This document shows positions 18,903 through 30,568 of a stretch of DNA of 64,000 nt, piece by piece (position 1 is the stretch's first letter; the number at the start of each line of letters is the position of its first letter). The notes under the pieces were generated by a model. The model did not search any database, was not told the DNA's origin, and saw nothing but the letters and a program-made list of their open reading frames with translations. This DNA comes from Actinocorallia populi. Its GTDB lineage: Bacteria; Actinomycetota; Actinomycetes; Streptosporangiales; Streptosporangiaceae. Position numbers and translations under genes: made by a program. Location of the stretch: contig NZ_PVZV01000010.1 in NCBI RefSeq assembly GCF_002995495.1, forward strand, positions 233,924 to 297,923. Reading direction: 5' to 3'.

Positions 18903-19304
18903 TCAGACGACGAAGACGGCTCCGTTCTTGACCGTTGACGGGTACTCCCGGAGCCCGGTCTTGGCGGGGCCCTTCTTGACCGAACCGTCGGTGATGTCGA
19001 ACTCGCTGCCGTGGCAGGGGCAGTCGGCGATGCCGTCCTTGGGGGTGCTGACGCCGCAGCCCTGGTGGGGGCATTTGGAGGTGAAGACCTTGAAGACGCC
19101 CTCCGTCGGCTGGGTGACCAGGAGCTTGAGCTCCCCGTTCAGCCTCCCGCCGCCGACGGGCACGTCCGCGACCTTGGCGACCTCCCTGCCGGAGAGTTTG
19201 GCGGGCGCCTCCGGGCCGCTTCCGGAGGCGCAGCCGGCGACGCCCGCCAGCCCCGTCAGCCCGGCCGCGCACAGGGCCGCGCGTCGTGTGAGTTGTTCAG
19301 CCAT
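18903..19304 (-). CDS. Rieske [2Fe-2S] protein, Tat lipoprotein
   Basis: 133 residues. The N-terminus [20 protein letters not shown] combines a twin-arginine motif with a lipobox (VAGC), so the protein is predicted to fold in the cytoplasm, cross by Tat and be lipid-anchored outside. The Rieske ligands are in CPHQGCGV and CPCHGSEF; there is no disulfide pair of the cytochrome bc type, as in ferredoxin-like Rieske proteins. It has no adjacent oxygenase or cytochrome gene. The downstream uvrC is only 18 bases away and may be read from the same message, which is odd functionally. Confidence 0.9.
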   Translation of the reverse strand: MAEQLTRRAALCAAGLTGLAGVAGCASGSGPEAPAKLSGREVAKVADVPVGGGRLNGELKLLVTQPTEGVFKVFTSKCPHQGCGVSTPKDGIADCPCHGSEFDITDGSVKKGPAKTGLREYPSTVKNGAVFVV

Positions 19305-19391
19305 GGGCCCATCTTGGCCGACTGTCCGCGATGCCCCGCACCGGGTCGGGTGCAGGCCCCGCCGCGGACTCGGCGGCGGAGAAGCCCCTGT

Positions 19392-19994
19392 TCACCGCCT
19401 GCCGGAGGCCTCCTCCGCCCTGGGTGCGCTCCCGGCCTCCCGGGACGGCTCCCCGCCCCGGTTCCGGTTGCGGAGGGCTCCCGCGACGTCGTAGGCCGTG
19501 ACGGCGCCGTCGATGACGAGGATCAGCGCCCACAGCCCGACCAGGTGCAAGAGCGCCTCGGTGCGCCCGGCGTCGCCGACGTACCAGATGCCCAGCAGGA
19601 GGAGGACCGAGCCGACCGCCCAGGCGAGCAGGTGCCGCCCGAACTGCGCGGCCTCGTACCGGGCGCGGGCGGGGCCGCCCTTGGCCGGCTTGACGGGGCG
19701 GGGCGCCCCGGCGAAGCGGTGCGCGGCCCAGGCGTCCATACGTTTGATGATCTGGTGCCCGAAACCGACCGAGACGCCCAGGTAGATGGCGGCCAGGCCG
19801 TGTGCCGTGCCCGCCTCCCCGCCGCCGCGCAGGTCGAGGAACGTGGCGGTGAGCAGGAACAGGTCGACCAGCGGGACGGCCAGCAGCAGCGCGCCGCCCA
19901 GCCGGGGCGTGCGCAGCCCGTACCGGGCCAGCAGGCCCAGCGCGAGGACCACCCAGAAGGCGATCTCCGCGCCGACGATCATCGCGACCAGCAT
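19392..19994 (-). CDS. Integral membrane protein of unknown function
   Basis: 200 residues with five or six hydrophobic segments (first near AEIAFWVVLALGLLARYG, last near LHLVGLWALILVIDGAVTAY) and a charged C-terminal tail. I do not recognise a catalytic motif. It is transcribed divergently from a TetR-family gene; the 64-base AT-rich spacer between them holds an imperfect inverted repeat. The usual logic of such pairs is that the TetR protein represses the membrane gene. It could be a small-molecule efflux or sensor protein; no further call is made. Confidence 0.75.
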   Translation of the reverse strand: MLVAMIVGAEIAFWVVLALGLLARYGLRTPRLGGALLLAVPLVDLFLLTATFLDLRGGGEAGTAHGLAAIYLGVSVGFGHQIIKRMDAWAAHRFAGAPRPVKPAKGGPARARYEAAQFGRHLLAWAVGSVLLLLGIWYVGDAGRTEALLHLVGLWALILVIDGAVTAYDVAGALRNRNRGGEPSREAGSAPRAEEASGRR

Positions 19995-20011
19995 GACTCC
20001 CCCTTATTTCA

Positions 20012-20045
20012 CACGACTGTATTTTCACTTTACAACACGGTCGTG
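20012..20045. promoter_or_regulatory. Putative TetR operator between divergent genes
   Basis: CACGACTGT (20012-20020) and ACGGTCGTG (20037-20045) are inverted copies with one mismatch, separated by 16 AT-rich bases. They fill most of the 64-base spacer between the membrane protein and the TetR gene, one arm near each start. Arms this far apart could also be two half-operators. Confidence 0.45.
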
Positions 20046-20058
20046 CTATAAAAAAGGC

Positions 20059-20631
20059 GTGCCCAGGATCGTCGACCACGAAGCCCGGCGCAGGGAGCTC
20101 ACCGAGGCCCTGTGGCGGGTGGTCTCGCGCGACGGCGTCGAGGCGGTGTCCGTACGGAACGTCGCGGCCGAGGCCGGCTGCTCCCCCGGCGCGCTGCGCC
20201 ACTACTTCCCCGACCAGAAGGACCTGATCACCTCGGCCATGTCCCTGGTCAGCGAGCGGGTGACCGCCCGGATCAGGGCGCTGCGGCCGTCCGGGAGCAC
20301 GCTGGAGAACGCCCAGGCCCACTGCGAGCAGCTCATCCCGCTGGACGCCGAACGCCGGTTCGAGGCCTCGGTGTGGTTCGGCTTCGTCAACCGCGCCCGC
20401 CTCGACCCGGAGCTGGAGGAGCTGACCAACGGCGTCCACCGCGACCTGCGGGCGTTCCTGGCGGGCCTGGTGCGGGCGATGGGCCTGGACGAGAGCGAGA
20501 CCGGCGGGCTGCACGCCCTGATCGACGGCCTGTCGATGCACCTGCTGCTCTACCCCGGGCAGGTCGGCCCCCGGGAGGTGCGCGAGCGGCTGCGCGCCTA
20601 CCTGGAACGGCTCCTGCGCGACGCGCCGTAG
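20059..20631 (+). CDS. TetR-family transcriptional regulator
   Basis: 190 residues from a GTG behind AAAAAAGG. The N-terminal helix-turn-helix (about 8-55) reads [27 protein letters not shown], typical of TetR proteins. The C-terminal ligand domain resembles the BetI/TetR_C_6 type ([18 protein letters not shown]). It probably represses itself and the divergent membrane protein through the spacer repeat. The ligand is unknown. No link in function to the downstream uvrA is apparent. Confidence 0.92.
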   Translation: MPRIVDHEARRRELTEALWRVVSRDGVEAVSVRNVAAEAGCSPGALRHYFPDQKDLITSAMSLVSERVTARIRALRPSGSTLENAQAHCEQLIPLDAERRFEASVWFGFVNRARLDPELEELTNGVHRDLRAFLAGLVRAMGLDESETGGLHALIDGLSMHLLLYPGQVGPREVRERLRAYLERLLRDAP

Positions 20632-20663
20632 GCCGGGCGGCCCGTATCGGTGGCAGGCGGGGT

Positions 20664-20679
20664 TCGAACACGTGTACGG
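20664..20679. promoter_or_regulatory. LexA (SOS) box-like site upstream of uvrA
   Basis: TCGAACACGTGTACGG matches the actinobacterial LexA consensus CGAACRNRYGTTYG at all but one position (GTA for GTT). It lies 114 bases before the chosen uvrA start, where an SOS operator is expected; uvrA is LexA-controlled in mycobacteria. Confidence 0.6.
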
Positions 20680-20792
20680 TGACGACGGGCGCACCCGGGT
20701 TCGGGACGAAAATGTCCGCCCCGCTGGTTAGCCTGTTCGCGGCCTCCCTCTTCGCTCCGGGGGGCATCTCGATGAGCTGGGGAAATCACACC

Positions 20793-23630
<2,838 letters not shown>

Positions 23631-23757
23631 TCTCGCCGGGGTCTCGCAACGGCCACAAGCGGCCCCGTCACGCTCAGAGATCTTCTCAGTACAGCTTCTC
23701 GCGTTTACGGTCCCTTTACACCAGTCACTCGGGGATCGACTCGCGAGGAGCCTTACC

Positions 23758-25296
23758 ATGCGCAACCCCCGGCGCAGGGGTCTGTTCGCCGCCTCTGCCA
23801 CCGCCCTGATCATGGCCGCCGCCGCGGCGTCACCCGTCGCGGCGGCTCCGGATCCGCAAGCCCAGGCCGCCGCCGTCAAACCGGACGCGGTCCAGCGCCA
23901 CCTCCGGGCGCTGCAGAAACTCGCCGAAGCCAACGGCGGCACCCGTGCCTCGGGCACGCCGGGCTACGCCGCCTCCCGCGACTACATCGTCCGCCAGCTG
24001 CGGAAGGCCGGCTACAAGCCGACCGTGCAGGAGTTCCAGTTCCCGTTCTTCTCGGAGAACTCGACCGCCGCCTTCGAGCAGCTCACCCCCGACGCGGTCA
24101 CCTACCGGCCGACGCCGGCGGACGGCAGCTCGCTGGGCGACTTCTTCACGATGGAGTACTCCGGTTCCGGTGACGCGACGGGGACCGTCCGGCCCGTGGA
24201 CGTGATGATCCCGCCGGGCGCCGAGCCGAACTCCTCCACCTCCGGCTGCGAGGCGTCCGACTTCGCCGGCTTCCCCGCGGGCGCCGTCGCCCTCGTCCAG
24301 CGCGGAACCTGCACCTTCTACGACAAGGCGGTCAACGCCCAGGCCGCGGGCGCGGCCGCGGTGATCCTCTTCAACGAGGGCCAGGAGGGCAGGGCCGACG
24401 TGCTCACCGGCACCCTGGGCGCGCCCGACCTGAGCATCCCGGTCATCGGCACCAGCTACGCCATCGGCGCGGACCTCGCCGACCCGGCGGGCACCACGGT
24501 CCACGTCAAGACCGACACCACCAGCGACACCCGGACGACCTGGAACGTGCTCGCCGAGACCCGCAGGGGCAACCCCGACGACGTCATCATGTCGGGATCG
24601 CACCTCGACAGCGTCCCGGTCGGCCCCGGCGTCAACGACAACGGCTCGGGCAGCGCCGCCCTGCTCGAACTGGCGCTGAGGTCCAACCGGCTCAAGCCGA
24701 AGAACAAGATGCGGTTCGCCTGGTGGGGCGCCGAGGAGAACAACCTGCTGGGCTCCACCCACTACGTGAACGCGCTGAGCGAAGACGAGTCCTCCCGCAT
24801 CGCGATGTACCTGAACTACGACATGATCGGCTCGCCGAACCACGTCTACTTCATCTACGACGGCGACGACTCCGACGCGACCGGCGCCCCCGCGGGCCCC
24901 GAGGGCTCCGCCGAGATCGAGAAGGTCTTCGAGAGGTACTTCGACCGGCGCGGCCTGCCCCACAAGGGCACCGACTTCGACGGCCGCTCCGACTACGGCC
25001 CGTTCATCGCGGCCGGCATCCCCTCGGGCGGCCTGTTCACCGGCGCGGAGGGCGTCAAGACCGCGGAGGAGGCCGCGCTGTTCGGCGGCACCGCGGGCCA
25101 GGCCTACGACCCCTGCTACCACGCCCCCTGCGACACCATCGACAACATCAACCCCACCGCCCTGAAGAACAACCTCGGCGCGATGGCCTTCACCGCCTAC
25201 ACCTTCGCCGCCGCCGCCGATCTGCCCGGCACCCGCGCCCGCGCGAGCGCCAAGTCCTTCACCGCCCCCGCCGACCAGCACCACCCCACCCGCTGA
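23758..25296 (+). CDS. Secreted M28-family aminopeptidase with PA domain
   Basis: 512 residues, similar to the Streptomyces griseus aminopeptidase family. A Sec signal peptide (about 1-30, ending SPVAAA) sends it out of the cell. A PA domain is inserted at about 130-250 (GAVALVQRGTCTFYDKAVNA). The M28 domain supplies the two-zinc site: His282 in SGSHLDS, Asp294 in GVNDNG, Glu326/Glu327 in GAEENN, Asp355 in NYDMIG and His455 in CYHAPCDT. It removes N-terminal residues from extracellular peptides. Start ATG follows GAGGAG. It stands alone, with a hairpin after its stop. Confidence 0.95.
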   Translation: MRNPRRRGLFAASATALIMAAAAASPVAAAPDPQAQAAAVKPDAVQRHLRALQKLAEANGGTRASGTPGYAASRDYIVRQLRKAGYKPTVQEFQFPFFSENSTAAFEQLTPDAVTYRPTPADGSSLGDFFTMEYSGSGDATGTVRPVDVMIPPGAEPNSSTSGCEASDFAGFPAGAVALVQRGTCTFYDKAVNAQAAGAAAVILFNEGQEGRADVLTGTLGAPDLSIPVIGTSYAIGADLADPAGTTVHVKTDTTSDTRTTWNVLAETRRGNPDDVIMSGSHLDSVPVGPGVNDNGSGSAALLELALRSNRLKPKNKMRFAWWGAEENNLLGSTHYVNALSEDESSRIAMYLNYDMIGSPNHVYFIYDGDDSDATGAPAGPEGSAEIEKVFERYFDRRGLPHKGTDFDGRSDYGPFIAAGIPSGGLFTGAEGVKTAEEAALFGGTAGQAYDPCYHAPCDTIDNINPTALKNNLGAMAFTAYTFAAAADLPGTRARASAKSFTAPADQHHPTR

Positions 25297-25310
25297 CCCG
25301 CACCTCCACC

Positions 25311-25338
25311 GGCCGGGCCTCCTCCAGGGGGCCCGGCC
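25311..25338 (+). terminator. Hairpin terminator after the aminopeptidase gene
   Basis: GGCCGGGCC (25311-25319) and GGCCCGGCC (25330-25338) pair perfectly around a ten-base loop, 14 bases after the stop. The remaining spacer to 25531 is GC-rich, with the short direct repeat CTCATC(T/A)CCGGGCTC, and shows no gene. Confidence 0.6.
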
Positions 25339-25531
25339 TCCCTCATCTCCGGGCTCTCTCCGCCCGGACTTCCGGTTTCCGGGCTCCCTCATCACCGGGC
25401 TCGTGCGCAACGTCCGGTCGCCGGGGGCGTGCCTCGTCCGCGAGCGGGCGGGGGTGCGCTCCCGCGCTCCGTGCCGGGGCCGGATGCCGGGGCGGGGCGG
25501 GGCGGGGTTCCGTGCCGGCTTCGGGGCGGGG

Positions 25532-26047
25532 TCAGAAGAGGGGGGCGGGGAGGACGCCTTCGAGGGCGAGGAGCGCGCGTTTGGTGTCGAGGCCGCCGCC
25601 GAAGCCGCCTATGTCGCCGGTGGCGGTGACGACGCGGTGGCAGGGGACGACGACGGGCAGGGGGTTGGCGCCCATGGCGGTGCCGACGGCGCGGGAGGCG
25701 CCCGGGTCGCCCGCCCAGCGGGCCAGCTCGCCGTAGCCGGTGACCTGGCCGTAGCCCACGCGGGTCAGCAGGAGGCGCAGGACGCGCTCGTTGAAGCCCG
25801 AGGTGAGGCGCCAGTCCAGGGGGAGGGCGAACTCGGTGAGGTCGGCGGCGAAGTAGGCCGACAGCTGGGCGGTGGTCTCGCACAGGCCGCCGCGCACCGG
25901 TCTGAGGGCCAGCCGGGCGCCCAGGCGGTGGGCGTGGTACTCCGCGTCATGGGCATGGAAACGCACGTTGACCAGGCCCTGCGCGGTCTCCGCCAGCATC
26001 AGCGGACCGATGGGGGTCTGGAGGATGGTCCAGCCGAAACTCTCCAC
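25532..26047 (-). CDS. ogt: Methylated-DNA--protein-cysteine methyltransferase
   Basis: 171 residues. It transfers the alkyl group from O6-alkylguanine in DNA to its own cysteine. The acceptor is Cys136 in VVVPCHRVV; the DNA-binding helix region GYGQVTGYGELARWAGDPGA and the recognition Asn/Arg of SRAVGTAMGANP precede it. The GTG at 26047 opens the family-like start ESFGWTILQTPIGPLML; a frame running upstream to 26374 overlaps the next gene and is not coding. It is a suicide repair enzyme acting on chromosomal DNA; no Ada-type regulatory domain is present. Confidence 0.93.
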   Translation of the reverse strand: MESFGWTILQTPIGPLMLAETAQGLVNVRFHAHDAEYHAHRLGARLALRPVRGGLCETTAQLSAYFAADLTEFALPLDWRLTSGFNERVLRLLLTRVGYGQVTGYGELARWAGDPGASRAVGTAMGANPLPVVVPCHRVVTATGDIGGFGGGLDTKRALLALEGVLPAPLF

Positions 26048-26087
26048 GTTCCCAGGGTAGGAGAAGCCACTGACATTTCCCGGCGGT

Positions 26088-29000
26088 TCAGCCGGGCCAG
26101 CGGCCCAGAGCGGCGATCCGGCGGCGGGTGTCCGCGGCGGCCTCCGCCCGGCCCAGCGCGTCCTGGCAGCGGGCGAGGGCCTCGAGCGCCTGGATCCGGC
26201 CGCCGTGGTCGCCCATCTCCGCCCGCAGTCCCGTCTCCCTCTCGAAGTGTCCGCAGGCCTGCGCGGGCTGCTTCTCGCGGACGAGCACCAGGCCCAGGAC
26301 GTGGTGGGCCGCGGCCTCGTTGCGGCGGTCGCCGAGCTCGACGGACAGGGCGCGGGCGCTTTCGGCGCACGCACGGGCGGCGGTGGCGTCGTCCAGGTGC
26401 AGCCGGGTCTCGGCGAGGTTGACCAGGGCGGCGCCCCGGCCGTGGTGGTCGCCGGCCTCGACGAGCACGGCCAGCGCCTCCTGCGAGATCTCCGCCGCCT
26501 GGTGCGGGCGGCCCACCCTGCGCAGGATCAGCGCGTAGGTGTCCAGGGCGGTGCCCATCCCGTACAGGTCGCCGGTCTGCCGCCGGATCTCCAGGCCCAG
26601 CTCGGCCGCGTTCAGCGCCTCCTCGAGCCAGTCGATCCGCAGGTAGGTGCGCGCGAGGCTGCCCAGCGCGCCCGCCTCGCGCTCCCGCGCGCCCAGTTCC
26701 TGGGAGAGCGACAGGCCTTCGAGGCCGAGCAGGACCGCCTCGTCGGTGCGGCCCATCCGCCGGGCGACGCGGCCCAGGTAGTCCAGGTCGTGCGCCTCCC
26801 CGTGCAGGTCGCCGATCTGCCGCCGGATCTCCAGGGCGCGCTGCAGGTTCTCGCGGGCCTCGGGGTAGCGGCCGAGCCAGTAGTAGGCGATGCCGAACAG
26901 CGCGGTGGCCTCGGCCTCCCCCGAACGGTGCCCGATGGCCCGCAGGACCGGCAGCGCGTCGGCGCAGTGGGTGATGGCCTCCATGTGGCGGGTCTCGCCG
27001 ATCGCGATGCGCGCCAGGATCACCAGCGTCTCGCCCTCCCCGAGCCTGGCGCCGACCGAGCGGTAGGTCTCCAGGGCGCGCCCGGCGTCCAGGCGGGACA
27101 GCTCCCGGTTGCCCAGCTGCTGGTGGACGCGGGCGAGCTCGGTGCGGGCCTCGGCCTCCCCGTGCCGGTGCTCCAGCTCCTGGTTGGCGTCCAGCGCCTC
27201 GAACACGACGATCGCGGCCTGCTGGAAGTTGCCGCGGTAGCGGTGGACGCGGGCGAGGTTGAGCAGGGTCTCGGCCTCGCCGCGCCGGTCGCCGCGCGCG
27301 CGGCGCAGGTCGAGCGCCCGGTGGGCGTGCTCGTAGGCCTCGTCGTAGCGGCCGAGCCGCTGCAGGTTGCGGGCCAGGGTGTCCAGGGCGCGCGCCTCGC
27401 CGTCCGGCTCGGCCAGTTCCCGGTGCAGCGCCAGGGCCTGCCCGGCGTACTCCAGCGCCGCGGGATGGCCGCCCAGGTCGGTGTAGACGAGGGCGAGCGT
27501 GTCGAGGACCGCCGCCTCCCCGGAGCGGTCGCCCAGCGCCTGGAAGGCGCGGCGGGCGTCCTCGCCGTAGCCGATCGCGCGGACGCAGCGCCCCAGTTCC
27601 CGGTGGGCCGCCGACAGGTGGTGCAGCATCACCGCGATGACCGCCCAGGCGTCGTTGGTCCGCGCGGAGACCAGGCCGATGCGGTGGACGGTGATGTTGT
27701 CCTCGCTGTAGCGGCGGAACTCCAGGAAGTCGTACAGCGCGGCGGCCAGCCCGTACGCGATCGGGTGCAGGCCGAGCCGGGCGGCGTGGCGGACGGCCGA
27801 GACCAGGCAGCGCCGTTCGGCCTCGAACCAGGCGACCGCCTCGGTGCGCCCGAGCCCCCTCAGCGCCTCCTCGGCCGCTCTGGCCGCGCGCAGGTGGTGC
27901 GACAGCAGGCGGTGGCGCACGGCTCTCCGGTCGGTCTCGGAGTCCTCCCGCTCCGCCAGCTCCCGGGCGAAGTCGCGCAGCAGGTCGTGCATCCGGTACC
28001 TGCGGCGGTCCGCGGTGGCGGAGACGACGAGGAAGGCCTGCTCGAGTTCCCGCACGCGCCGCGCGGCGGTCTCCTCGTCCGTGCCGAGCAGCGCGGCGGC
28101 CGACGGGATCGAGAAGTCGGGGCCGACGTTCAGCCCCAGGCACCGGAACGCGGTCCGCAGCACCGGGTCCAGCGTGTCGTAGGAGATCTCGAAGGCCGCG
28201 CGCAGCGCCCCGTGCGGGTCGTCGGGGAGCGCGAACGCCGACAGGCGGTCCCGTCCGGACAGCTCCCGCACGGTGGACGCGATGCTCTCGCCGGGACTCG
28301 CGGCCAGCCGCGCGGCCGCGATCCGCAGGGCCAGCGGTAGGTGGGCGCACTCGCGCGCCAGCTCCTGCGCCGCCTGCCGCTCGGGTTCCACCCGGCCCCG
28401 CCCGACGACCTCCGCCAGGAGCTCGACGGCCTCCTGCGGCGCCATCTCCCCCAGCTCCAGCATCGGCAGCCCGGTCCCCGTCAGGCGCTGCCGGGCCGTC
28501 ACCAGCACGAACCCGCCGGAGCCGGAGGGGATCAGCGGCCGGATCTGCTCGTCCCGCCCCGAGGCGTTGTCCAGCACGATCAGGACCCGCCGGTCGGCCA
28601 GCAGCGACTGGTAGAGCGCGACCAGCTCGGCCTCCTCGGCGGGCAGCTGGTCGCCGGGCACCCCGAGCCGGCGCAGGATCTGGCCGAGCGCCTCGACCGG
28701 GGTGACCGCCTTGGTGGGCCCGCGCAGGTCCACGAAGATCCGCCCGTCGGGGAAGCGGCCGGACTCCAGGTGCGTCCAGTGCAGGGCCAGCGCGGTCTTG
28801 CCGACGCCGGCCATGCCCTGGATCACCACGCCCGGCGGCCGGGCGGCCAGCACGAAACTGAGCCGCGCCAGTTCGGCCCGCCGTCCGGTGAAGTGCTCTC
28901 CCCCGGCGGGCAGCCAGGTGTGGTCGGTGGCGACCGGGGGGCGGACGGCGAGGCTCACCCGGGGTCCGGGCAGGGAGCGTTCGAGTGCCTCCCAGTCCTC

Positions 29001-29690
29001 GTCGGCCCAGGGTCCGGCCTCCTGGCGCAGCCCCTCCAGGTCGGGCAGCAGCAGCCAGCGCGGCTGGGAGGTGTCGATGAGGCTGCCGCGCCAGCGGGCG
29101 TAGCAGCGCACCAGCGACTCGCGGGAGATGCCCACCCAGTTGGCCAGCTCGGCCTGGTTGAGCGGCATCGGGACGCGGATGCCCTGCGGGCCGACCCGTC
29201 CGGTGCGCAGCGCCAGCTCCAGCAGGTGGAAGGCGACGCGGGCGCCGGGCCTGACGGCGCGTCCGGCGCCGTTCAGCGCGAGCCTGCGCCCGGCCCGCGC
29301 CCAGCGGTGGGCCATCGCCTCCATCAGGGCGTCGGTGACCCTGGGGTTGCCGGTCACGAATCTGGCGAACTTCCGGCTGTCGATACGTAGTACCGACAGC
29401 TCCGTCAACGCCACGACGGACGCGCGCTGCGGGTGCCCCCACACCGCCAGGTCGCCCTCCAGCTCCCCCGGGCCCAGCAGCTCGAGGATCGCCTCGGTGC
29501 CGTCCCGGGCGTCGAACTGTTCCTTGGCGTGGCCGTCGAGGATCAGCAGCACGTCGCGGGCCGGTATGCCCTGGTTGCACAGGGTTCCGCGGGCGGGCAC
29601 GGCGGTCTGGTGGCCGATCGCGAGCAGCGCCTTGCGGTCGGAGTCGCCGAGCGCCGCCCAGAAAGTTCCCTCACCGGGGTTTCTGATCAT
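26088..29690 (-). CDS. Crp-like sensor / NB-ARC (STAND) ATPase / TPR multidomain regulator
   Basis: 1200 residues. Residues about 10-125 resemble a cyclic-nucleotide-binding barrel of the Crp/Fnr family. Residues 145-220 form a Crp-type winged helix (LNQAELANWVGISRESLVR at 177-195). An NB-ARC ATPase follows, with Walker A GMAGVGKTA at 292-300, Walker B RVLIVLD at 368-374, a GLPLA-like HLPLALR near 450 and an MHD motif at 567-569. The C-terminal half, about 680-1190, is an array of roughly a dozen 40-residue TPR units. It may be a DNA-binding switch gated by ATP and a TPR-bound ligand (inference). The ATG at 29690 has only a weak ribosome site; earlier ATGs are less likely. Confidence 0.9.
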   Translation of the reverse strand: MIRNPGEGTFWAALGDSDRKALLAIGHQTAVPARGTLCNQGIPARDVLLILDGHAKEQFDARDGTEAILELLGPGELEGDLAVWGHPQRASVVALTELSVLRIDSRKFARFVTGNPRVTDALMEAMAHRWARAGRRLALNGAGRAVRPGARVAFHLLELALRTGRVGPQGIRVPMPLNQAELANWVGISRESLVRCYARWRGSLIDTSQPRWLLLPDLEGLRQEAGPWADEDWEALERSLPGPRVSLAVRPPVATDHTWLPAGGEHFTGRRAELARLSFVLAARPPGVVIQGMAGVGKTALALHWTHLESGRFPDGRIFVDLRGPTKAVTPVEALGQILRRLGVPGDQLPAEEAELVALYQSLLADRRVLIVLDNASGRDEQIRPLIPSGSGGFVLVTARQRLTGTGLPMLELGEMAPQEAVELLAEVVGRGRVEPERQAAQELARECAHLPLALRIAAARLAASPGESIASTVRELSGRDRLSAFALPDDPHGALRAAFEISYDTLDPVLRTAFRCLGLNVGPDFSIPSAAALLGTDEETAARRVRELEQAFLVVSATADRRRYRMHDLLRDFARELAEREDSETDRRAVRHRLLSHHLRAARAAEEALRGLGRTEAVAWFEAERRCLVSAVRHAARLGLHPIAYGLAAALYDFLEFRRYSEDNITVHRIGLVSARTNDAWAVIAVMLHHLSAAHRELGRCVRAIGYGEDARRAFQALGDRSGEAAVLDTLALVYTDLGGHPAALEYAGQALALHRELAEPDGEARALDTLARNLQRLGRYDEAYEHAHRALDLRRARGDRRGEAETLLNLARVHRYRGNFQQAAIVVFEALDANQELEHRHGEAEARTELARVHQQLGNRELSRLDAGRALETYRSVGARLGEGETLVILARIAIGETRHMEAITHCADALPVLRAIGHRSGEAEATALFGIAYYWLGRYPEARENLQRALEIRRQIGDLHGEAHDLDYLGRVARRMGRTDEAVLLGLEGLSLSQELGAREREAGALGSLARTYLRIDWLEEALNAAELGLEIRRQTGDLYGMGTALDTYALILRRVGRPHQAAEISQEALAVLVEAGDHHGRGAALVNLAETRLHLDDATAARACAESARALSVELGDRRNEAAAHHVLGLVLVREKQPAQACGHFERETGLRAEMGDHGGRIQALEALARCQDALGRAEAAADTRRRIAALGRWPG

Positions 29691-29830
29691 GTCGGTGTCC
29701 CGTTCCTCAGGGTGACTCTCCAGGAAACCCGACAAACGGCTCGGGCAACGTACCGTATGGCGCATTTCTCCGGAGTCTCCGGACGCATCCGGTGGTGCGG
29801 CGGCCCCCGCGGTGCGCAAGGATGAGGGGC

Positions 29831-30568
29831 ATGCAGGATCGGAGCTGGACTGACCTGAACGTCTCGAGCGTCCTGGCGGAGGTCGTCGCCGCGCAGTCGC
29901 GGCTGGAGCGGACCGTGGCGGGCCTGGACGAGGCGGCCGTGCGCGCCCCGTCCCCGCTGGAGGGCTGGACGCGCGGCCACGTCCTCTCCCACATCGCGCG
30001 CAACGCCGACTCCTACCGGCGCCTGCTGGAATGGGCGCGGACGGGGGTGGAGCACCCGCAGTACCCGAGCGCCGAGGCCCGCGAGGCCGAGATCGAGGCG
30101 GGCGCGGGACGCCCGGCCGCCGAGATCGCCGCCGACGTCCGCGAGTCCAACGCCCGTTTCGTCGCGCTGGCCGAGAGCCTGCCGCAGGAGGCGTGGGACG
30201 CGACGGTCCGCGCCCTGCAGGGCTGGGCCCATCCGGCCTGGTACACCCTGCACCGGCGGTGGCGCGAGGTCGAGGTCCACCACGTCGACCTCGGCGCCGG
30301 CTACACGCCCGCCGACTGGCCCGGCTCCTACGTCCGCGCGGAGCTGACCGACTCGCTGCGCTCGCTGCGCGGAGAGCTCCCGTTCTCCCGCGTCACCGCC
30401 ACCGACCTCGGCCTCACCGTCAGGCTGCACGACGACGGCCCGGCACTGGAGGACGAGGGGCACCACCTGCTGGCCTGGCTGACCGGCCGGGCCTCCGCCT
30501 CCCGGATCACGGCGCCCCCTCCCCGGTGGCCCGCCGTGCCGGTCTTCGATGGGAGCCAGGTCCTGTGA
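29831..30568 (+). CDS. Maleylpyruvate isomerase family mycothiol-dependent protein
   Basis: 245 residues. The DinB-like four-helix domain carries His residues placed as metal ligands in WTRGHVLSHIARNADSYRRL and in REVEVHHVDLG, a pattern of the MDMPI family that uses mycothiol as cofactor. The C-terminal alpha/beta domain (about 160-240) is typical of the longer family members. The start at 29831 is chosen because AAGGA lies nine bases before it. Its stop overlaps the GTG of the next gene, so it is coupled to a metallo-hydrolase; together they may process a thiol conjugate or thioester. The true substrate is not shown. Confidence 0.88.
   Translation: MQDRSWTDLNVSSVLAEVVAAQSRLERTVAGLDEAAVRAPSPLEGWTRGHVLSHIARNADSYRRLLEWARTGVEHPQYPSAEAREAEIEAGAGRPAAEIAADVRESNARFVALAESLPQEAWDATVRALQGWAHPAWYTLHRRWREVEVHHVDLGAGYTPADWPGSYVRAELTDSLRSLRGELPFSRVTATDLGLTVRLHDDGPALEDEGHHLLAWLTGRASASRITAPPPRWPAVPVFDGSQVL

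Noticed and set aside
25999..29580. Alternative 1193-codon minus-strand frame over the STAND regulator
   Set aside because: Low-complexity Arg/Gly/Pro product; the overlapping frame ending at 26088 has all the domain motifs.
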